From assembly GCA_013290035.1 (NCBI GenBank), contig JABCYT010000100.1, positions 1 through 8,790 of the forward strand: a DNA stretch of 8,790 bases, written 5' to 3'. The DNA comes from Alphaproteobacteria bacterium. Lineage in GTDB: Bacteria; Pseudomonadota; Alphaproteobacteria; Reyranellales; Reyranellaceae. The position numbers and the translations under genes were made by a program. This document shows positions 5,779 to 8,790 of the stretch, in pieces; the stretch's first letter is position 1; each line of letters starts with the position of its first letter. The notes under the pieces were generated by a model, which was not told the DNA's origin, searched no databases, and worked only from the letters and a program-made list of their open reading frames with translations.

Positions 5779-6458
5779 GCCTGGTGCTGGCCTTCGATTG
5801 CGCGGTGAGCGGCCTTGGCATCGCCGTCGTGCGCGACGGCATCCGCCTGGCCGGTCTCGCCGAAGACGGGCGTGACCAGGCCGCCCGGCTGTTGCCCGCC
5901 ATCGAGACGGTACTCGGCGAGGCGGGCGTCGGACGACGCGAGCTGTCGCTGATCGCCGTCACGATCGGACCGGGAAGCTTCACCGGCGTGCGCGTCGGCC
6001 TGGCCGCGGCGCGCGGCCTCGCCGTCGGGCTCGGCGTGCCGCTGGCGGGCCTCGCCACGACATCGGTGCTGCGGGCGCAAGCCGTGCCGCGCGGACGAGC
6101 CGTCGTTGCCGCCATCGACAGCCGCCTCGGCGATTGGTTCTGCGCCATCGCCGAAGGCGAGGAAGAGCCGGTGCCGTTCGTCGCGGCAGCGCCCGAGCTG
6201 GCACTGCGCCTGGGCGGCCGGGCGTATCTCGTCGTCGGCTCCGGCGCGCAAGCGCTTGTGGCGCAACTCGTCGCGGCCGGCATCGACGCGGTGGCCGAAG
6301 AGGCTTTGCCGGATCCCGCCGTCATCGCCCGCCTCGCCGCCGACACAGGTGCGGAAACGTGGCGCGTGCGCAACAAGCGCGAGGGCCTGCCGCGTCCGCT
6401 TTATCTGCGCGGTGTCAACATCACTTTGCCCGACGGCGCGCGGCGGACGGTCGATTGA
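5775..6458 (+). CDS. tsaB: tRNA t6A37 threonylcarbamoyltransferase complex subunit TsaB
   Basis: 227 residues, ASKHA-fold protein of the TsaB/YeaZ family. TsaB is the non-catalytic partner that dimerises with TsaD and, with TsaE, lets TsaD add threonylcarbamoyl to A37 of ANN-decoding tRNAs in the cytoplasm. The N terminus (SLVLAFDCAVSGLGIAVV) is the first phosphate-loop strand pair, although the usual DTS is DCA here. The family hallmark IGPGSFTGVRVGLAAARGLA is at about 64-83. The chain ends in RPLYLRGV, a typical YeaZ tail. I chose ATG 5775 because the protein then starts directly at the conserved strand; the ATG at 5761 is out of frame. No clear ribosome site is visible. rimI begins on the next base after the stop, as in many alphaproteobacteria, so the two are co-translated. 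Confidence 0.93.
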   Translation: MSLVLAFDCAVSGLGIAVVRDGIRLAGLAEDGRDQAARLLPAIETVLGEAGVGRRELSLIAVTIGPGSFTGVRVGLAAARGLAVGLGVPLAGLATTSVLRAQAVPRGRAVVAAIDSRLGDWFCAIAEGEEEPVPFVAAAPELALRLGGRAYLVVGSGAQALVAQLVAAGIDAVAEEALPDPAVIARLAADTGAETWRVRNKREGLPRPLYLRGVNITLPDGARRTVD

Positions 6459-6929
6459 ATGGCCGCCGACCTGGTCTTGCGCCGCTTGGGGGCGCTCGAT
6501 CTCGACCGTGCCGCCGCAGTGCACGGCGAGTCCTTCGCGCCCTTGGGCGAGCGTGCCTGGACCAGACAGGACCTGGCCGGGCTTCTGGCCTCGCCGGGTG
6601 TCACGGGCCTGTTGCTGCAGGCCGAAGGCCGGGACGCCGGCATCGCGCTATGCCGAGTCGCCGCGGACGAGGCGGAGCTGTTGACCATCGCGGTACGGCC
6701 GACCGAGCGGCGGCGCGGGGCGGGCCGGCGACTGCTGACGGCGGTGATCGATCACGCGCGCGAGGCCGGGGCGGGGGCGTTATTCCTTGAGGTCGGTGCG
6801 GATAATCCGCCGGCGCGGGCGCTTTACGAGGCGATGGGCTTTCGGGCGATCGGCACGCGCACCGCCTATTACCGTCGCGGCGACGGACCGCTGGTGGATG
6901 CCCTCGTCATGCGACTCAGTCTCAACTGA
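6459..6929 (+). CDS. rimI: Ribosomal-protein-S18-alanine N-acetyltransferase (RimI-like GNAT)
   Basis: 156 residues, start ATG immediately after the tsaB TGA (TGAATG). It is a GNAT-fold acetyltransferase: ELLTIAVRPTERRRGAGRRLL (about 73-93) carries the acetyl-CoA pyrophosphate loop R/Q-x-x-G-x-G/A, and LFLEVGADNPPARALYEAMGF (109-128) is the characteristic RimI segment with E111, N116 and Y123, followed by TRTAYYRRG and DALVMRL. RimI acetylates the N-terminal alanine of ribosomal protein S18 and in some bacteria other N termini. Position directly behind tsaB supports RimI rather than a generic GNAT. The stop codon lies inside a 10-bp palindrome (6925-6934), and the convergent TusA-like gene ends 11 bp away. 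Confidence 0.92.
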   Translation: MAADLVLRRLGALDLDRAAAVHGESFAPLGERAWTRQDLAGLLASPGVTGLLLQAEGRDAGIALCRVAADEAELLTIAVRPTERRRGAGRRLLTAVIDHAREAGAGALFLEVGADNPPARALYEAMGFRAIGTRTAYYRRGDGPLVDALVMRLSLN

Positions 6930-6940
6930 TCAGTAAACAG

Positions 6941-7174
6941 TCAGGCTCGGCGGATCGTCACGATATGGGCCTCGCCGTCGTCTTCGATCCCCAAAATGGT
7001 GTGGCCTTCCTCGCGCGCGGCGCGCGGGACGTTGCGCAACGGCTCCTCGCCCTGCAGGCGAACGCTCAGGACCTCGCCCGGCTGCATGCGCTCGAGCTTG
7101 AGCTTGGTGCGCACGAAGGTCATGGGACAAACTTCGCCGGTGATGTCGAGGGCGTGGTCGAAAGGAATGGTCAT
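6941..7174 (-). CDS. TusA-like sulfurtransferase/sulfur carrier, small
   Basis: 77 residues on the minus strand from ATG 7174 to TGA 6941. It belongs to the TusA/SirA/YeeD family (PF01206): ALDITGEVCPMTFVRTKLKLERM, with the sulfur-carrying cysteine at C16, and a C-terminal strand HAIVTIRR-like ending (EAHIVTIRRA). The usual CPxP reads CPMT here, a variant seen in a subgroup annotated simply as sulfurtransferase TusA family. GGAGGG sits very close (about 3 nt) upstream of the ATG. The same frame is open upstream across the fur-like gene, but that is shadow sequence; the conserved start is at 7174. It diverges from the fur-like gene over 48 bp. Members relay sulfane sulfur to tRNA thiolation, molybdenum enzymes or sulfur oxidation; which of these applies here cannot be told. 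Confidence 0.85.
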   Translation of the reverse strand: MTIPFDHALDITGEVCPMTFVRTKLKLERMQPGEVLSVRLQGEEPLRNVPRAAREEGHTILGIEDDGEAHIVTIRRA

Positions 7175-7186
7175 CACCCTCCAACT

Positions 7187-7216
7187 ATACCCCGACCGCG
7201 GGCCGGTGTAGGGTAT
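7187..7216. promoter_or_regulatory. Inverted repeat in the divergent tusA-like/fur-like promoter region
   Basis: ATACCC (7187-7192) and GGGTAT (7211-7216) form a perfect 6-bp inverted repeat with 18 bp between them, so the half-site centres are 24 bp apart. It spans most of the 48-bp gap between the two divergent starts, so a protein bound here could control both genes, including autoregulation by the fur-like product. On the minus strand TATAGT (7188-7183) resembles a -10 box but lies only 9 nt from the tusA-like start. The match to any known metal-regulator box is not evident. Confidence 0.35.
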
Positions 7217-7222
7217 TGCGGC

Positions 7223-7660
7223 ATGCCTGATCGCAAGTCGAAGTTGGAAACTTTGTGCGCCGAGCGCGGCCTCAAGATGACGGACCAGCGGCGCGTGATC
7301 GCGCGCGTCCTGTCCGAAGCGCACGACCATCCCGACGTCGAGGCGGTGCATCGGCGCGCGACGGCGATCGATCCGAACATCTCCATCGCAACGGTTTACC
7401 GCACGGTGAGACTCTTCCAGGAGGCCGGCATTCTCGCCAAGCATGACTTCGGCGACGGCCGCGCGCGCTACGAAGAAACGCCGGACGAGCATCACGACCA
7501 CCTGATCGACATCCAAAGCGGCAAGGTCGTGGAATTCCACAACGACGAGATCGAGGAACTGCAACGCCGGATCGCGGAAAAAGCCGGCTATCGGCTGGTC
7601 GGCCACCGCCTGGAATTGTACGGCGTGCCCATGGATGGGAAAACCGACCGCCAAAAATGA
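7223..7660 (+). CDS. Fur family transcriptional regulator, Fur/Mur-like
   Basis: 145 residues from ATG 7223 (weak TAGGG at 7209-7213). The N-terminal winged helix (about 10-80) has LCAERGLKMTDQRRVIARVL and the recognition region ISIATVYRTVRLFQEAGI. The C-terminal dimerisation and metal domain shows E84, the histidine cluster EHHDHLID (H90, H91, H93), FHNDEIEEL (H106) and the tail GYRLVGHRLELYGVP. The CxxC pairs of E. coli-type Fur, which bind structural zinc, are absent: where C-x-x-C-G is expected the sequence reads DIQSGKV. This cysteine-less layout is that of alphaproteobacterial Fur/Mur proteins, which in rhizobia respond mainly to manganese. I therefore infer a manganese or iron sensing repressor rather than a zinc-dependent Zur. 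Its place between rimI and an olsB-like gene fits a common alphaproteobacterial gene order. Confidence 0.9.
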   Translation: MPDRKSKLETLCAERGLKMTDQRRVIARVLSEAHDHPDVEAVHRRATAIDPNISIATVYRTVRLFQEAGILAKHDFGDGRARYEETPDEHHDHLIDIQSGKVVEFHNDEIEELQRRIAEKAGYRLVGHRLELYGVPMDGKTDRQK

Positions 7661-7675
7661 GTGGACGGGACCATC

Positions 7676-7709
7676 GCCACCCCGATAATGGGCACATGAT
7701 CGGGGCGGC
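7676..7709. repeat. 34-bp near-perfect palindrome between the fur-like gene and olsB
   Basis: Outer GCC/GGC, then CCCCGAT (7680-7686) against ATCGGGG (7699-7705), then ATG (7688-7690) against CAT (7695-7697), around a GGCA centre. Counting both halves, 14 of 17 positions are complementary. It lies 15 bp after the fur-like stop and 17 bp before the olsB ATG. As RNA it is a strong hairpin, but C's and mixed bases follow rather than a T-run. It could be a terminator-like structure, an attenuator, or an operator for a dimeric regulator. Confidence 0.55.
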
Positions 7710-7726
7710 CCCCTTGCGGATTAAAC

Positions 7727-8578
7727 ATGCGCATAGACCGCGCTGACAGCGAAGCCGAACTCCTGGGCGCTCCATCGTCGAGCGCGGAGATCGTCAAGGT
7801 CGTTGCCGGCGACTTCGAGGTTCGGTTGGCCGAGAGTGCGGCTGAGATCGATGCCGCGCAGGCGCTGCGCTATCGGGTTTTTTACGAAGAGATGACAGCG
7901 CATCCGACGCCGGAGATGGCGGCGCGGCGGCGCGACTTCGATGCATTCGACGAGGTGTGCGATCACCTGCTGGTGCTCGATCGCCGTCGCGGCGAGGGCC
8001 CGCAAGGCATTGTCGGCACCTATCGCCTGATCCGCCGGTCGGCGGCGGCCAAGATGGGCCGCTTCTACTCGTCCGCCGAATACGACGTGCAGCCGATGAT
8101 CGACTATCCGGGCGAGGTCCTGGAAGTCGGGCGCTCGTGCATCGCCAAGGACGCGCGCAACACCGCAACCATGCAGATGCTGTGGCGCGGCATCGCGCTC
8201 TACTCGTTCCACTACAACATCCAAGTGATGTTCGGTTGCGCCAGCCTGCCAGGCGCCGACCCCTCGCAGCACGCCCAGGCGATGAGCTATCTCTATCATC
8301 ATCATCTGGCGCCGCCGGAGATCCGCGTGCGCGCGCTGGCCAGCCGCTATGTGAAGATGGATGTGCTGGAGCCGGGCAGCTACGATCCGCGCAAGGCGAT
8401 GGCGCGCGTGGCGCCGCTCATCAAGGGCTATCTGCGGCTGGGCGGGTTCGTCGGCGACGGCGCGGTGATCGATCCGCAATTCAACACCACCGACGTCTTC
8501 ATCACCGTCAAGACGGAAATCATCACCGAGAAGTACATCCGCCACTACGAACGCGGGATGAACGAACAGGGCGATTGA
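7727..8578 (+). CDS. olsB: OlsB-like L-ornithine N-alpha-acyltransferase (GNAT/hemolysin-type)
   Basis: 283 residues. OlsB transfers a 3-hydroxyacyl chain from acyl-ACP to the alpha-amino group of ornithine, the first step of ornithine lipid synthesis at the inner face of the membrane. The acyltransferase domain (PF13444, Acetyltransf_5) spans about 30-265: FEVRLAESAAEIDAAQALRYRVFYEEM, CDHLLVLD, IVGTYRLIR, then EVLEVGRSCI (131-139), the MFGCASLPG segment (168-176), LIKGYLRLGGFVGDGAVIDPQFNTTDVFI (231-259). These blocks match rhizobial OlsB in order and spacing. The first 25 residues are extra and poorly conserved; no better internal start exists. The ribosome site is weak. The next gene, an OlsA/PlsC-like acyltransferase, starts 16 bp downstream, which supports the assignment, although some relatives are annotated only as GNAT or hemolysin-like proteins. 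Confidence 0.85.
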   Translation: MRIDRADSEAELLGAPSSSAEIVKVVAGDFEVRLAESAAEIDAAQALRYRVFYEEMTAHPTPEMAARRRDFDAFDEVCDHLLVLDRRRGEGPQGIVGTYRLIRRSAAAKMGRFYSSAEYDVQPMIDYPGEVLEVGRSCIAKDARNTATMQMLWRGIALYSFHYNIQVMFGCASLPGADPSQHAQAMSYLYHHHLAPPEIRVRALASRYVKMDVLEPGSYDPRKAMARVAPLIKGYLRLGGFVGDGAVIDPQFNTTDVFITVKTEIITEKYIRHYERGMNEQGD

Positions 8579-8594
8579 CGCAGCCGTCACGACA

Positions 8595-8790
8595 ATGTGG
8601 CTTGGTTCTCCTTTGCGTGGCGCGTTTCGGTTGCTGAGCTATTTGCTGCTCACGCTGGTCCTGCTGCCGATCTATCTTCTTGCCCGGACGCTCGGCATCC
8701 AGCCGATCGTGCGCTGGATGCCGGTCGTCTATCATCGCGTCGTCTGCGTCATCCTGGGCATCAAGGTGCGCGTCCATGGCCAGCGCTCGG
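8595..8790 (+). CDS. OlsA/PlsC-like 1-acyl-glycerol-3-phosphate (lyso-lipid) acyltransferase, 3'-truncated
   Basis: The first 65 codons only; the gene runs off the window. The start ATG 8595 lies 16 bp after the olsB stop with no clear ribosome site, suggesting coupled translation. The visible part has a basic start (PLRGAFR) and a hydrophobic segment at about 13-32 (LLSYLLLTLVLLPIYLLART), then WMPVVYHRVVCVILGIKVRVHGQ, the usual run-in to a PlsC domain (PF01553). The catalytic H-x4-D motif would lie just beyond the edge and cannot be checked. In OlsA, this enzyme adds the second, ester-linked acyl chain to lyso-ornithine lipid; in PlsC, to lysophosphatidate. Pairing with the olsB-like gene favours OlsA, but a dual or PlsC role is possible. 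Confidence 0.75.
   Translation, partial: MWLGSPLRGAFRLLSYLLLTLVLLPIYLLARTLGIQPIVRWMPVVYHRVVCVILGIKVRVHGQRS

Noticed and set aside
5637..6524. Long minus-strand frames opposite tsaB
   Set aside because: Arg/Ala/Gly-rich antisense shadows; tsaB on the plus strand has all family motifs.
6925..6934. Palindrome ACTGATCAGT at the rimI stop codon as a possible terminator
   Set aside because: A 10-bp palindrome without a loop cannot form a useful hairpin and no T-run follows; likely chance.
6930..7184. An 84-residue minus-strand frame overlapping the TusA-like gene
   Set aside because: It is an alternative frame with Arg/His-rich composition; the frame ending at 6941 has the conserved GEVCP motif and a full TusA-like domain.
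1..8790. Mobile element, CRISPR array, prophage, tRNA or rRNA
   Set aside because: No transposase or integrase sequence, terminal repeats, regular direct repeats, or RNA-gene signature was found on either strand.

Overview
The window is GC-rich, densely packed DNA that reads as alphaproteobacterial chromosome. The evidence is the gene content and order: a TauE/TIGR02186 pair, an Nfu-type protein starting FIQTEQTPNP, tsaB-rimI, a Fur/Mur-type regulator without the usual cysteine pairs, and an OlsB-like then OlsA/PlsC-like acyltransferase. The resemblance suggests a Rhodospirillales- or Hyphomicrobiales-like organism. The order cannot be fixed from sequence alone, and no rRNA or other strong marker is present.

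Left part (1-3118, + strand): a tightly spaced run of four genes. These are the 3' part of a DUF2333 gene, a TauE/SafE (TSUP) permease, a TIGR02186-type secreted, membrane-anchored protein whose GTG start overlaps the permease stop, and a universal stress protein. Spacing and overlap suggest one transcript. The likely theme is export of a small anion (the family suggests sulfite or an organosulfonate) with an envelope accessory protein, but the substrate is unknown.

Centre (3119-5688): a 290-bp intergenic stretch with a striking AT-rich island, a perfect 8-bp inverted repeat and a foldable leader. It precedes an Nfu-type Fe-S scaffold/carrier gene that starts at TTG. Next is a Bax/FlgJ-like glucosaminidase (+), which converges with only 2 bp of separation on a VanX/DdpX-like D-Ala-D-Ala dipeptidase (-). 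Together these two look like an envelope or peptidoglycan maintenance pair placed inside an otherwise housekeeping gene order.

Right part (5689-8790): tsaB and rimI (tRNA t6A and protein N-acetylation genes, directly abutting), then a small TusA-like sulfurtransferase on the minus strand, divergent from a Fur/Mur-like metal regulator. The window closes with an OlsB-like ornithine N-acyltransferase and the first 65 codons of an OlsA/PlsC-like O-acyltransferase, which together would make ornithine lipids. A 34-bp near-perfect palindrome lies between the regulator gene and olsB.

No mobile element, CRISPR array, tRNA, rRNA or phage gene was seen. The most notable unexplained items are the non-coding structures (AT-rich dyad and folded leader before nfu, the palindrome before olsB) and the uncharacterised DUF2333-TauE-TIGR02186-USP cluster.
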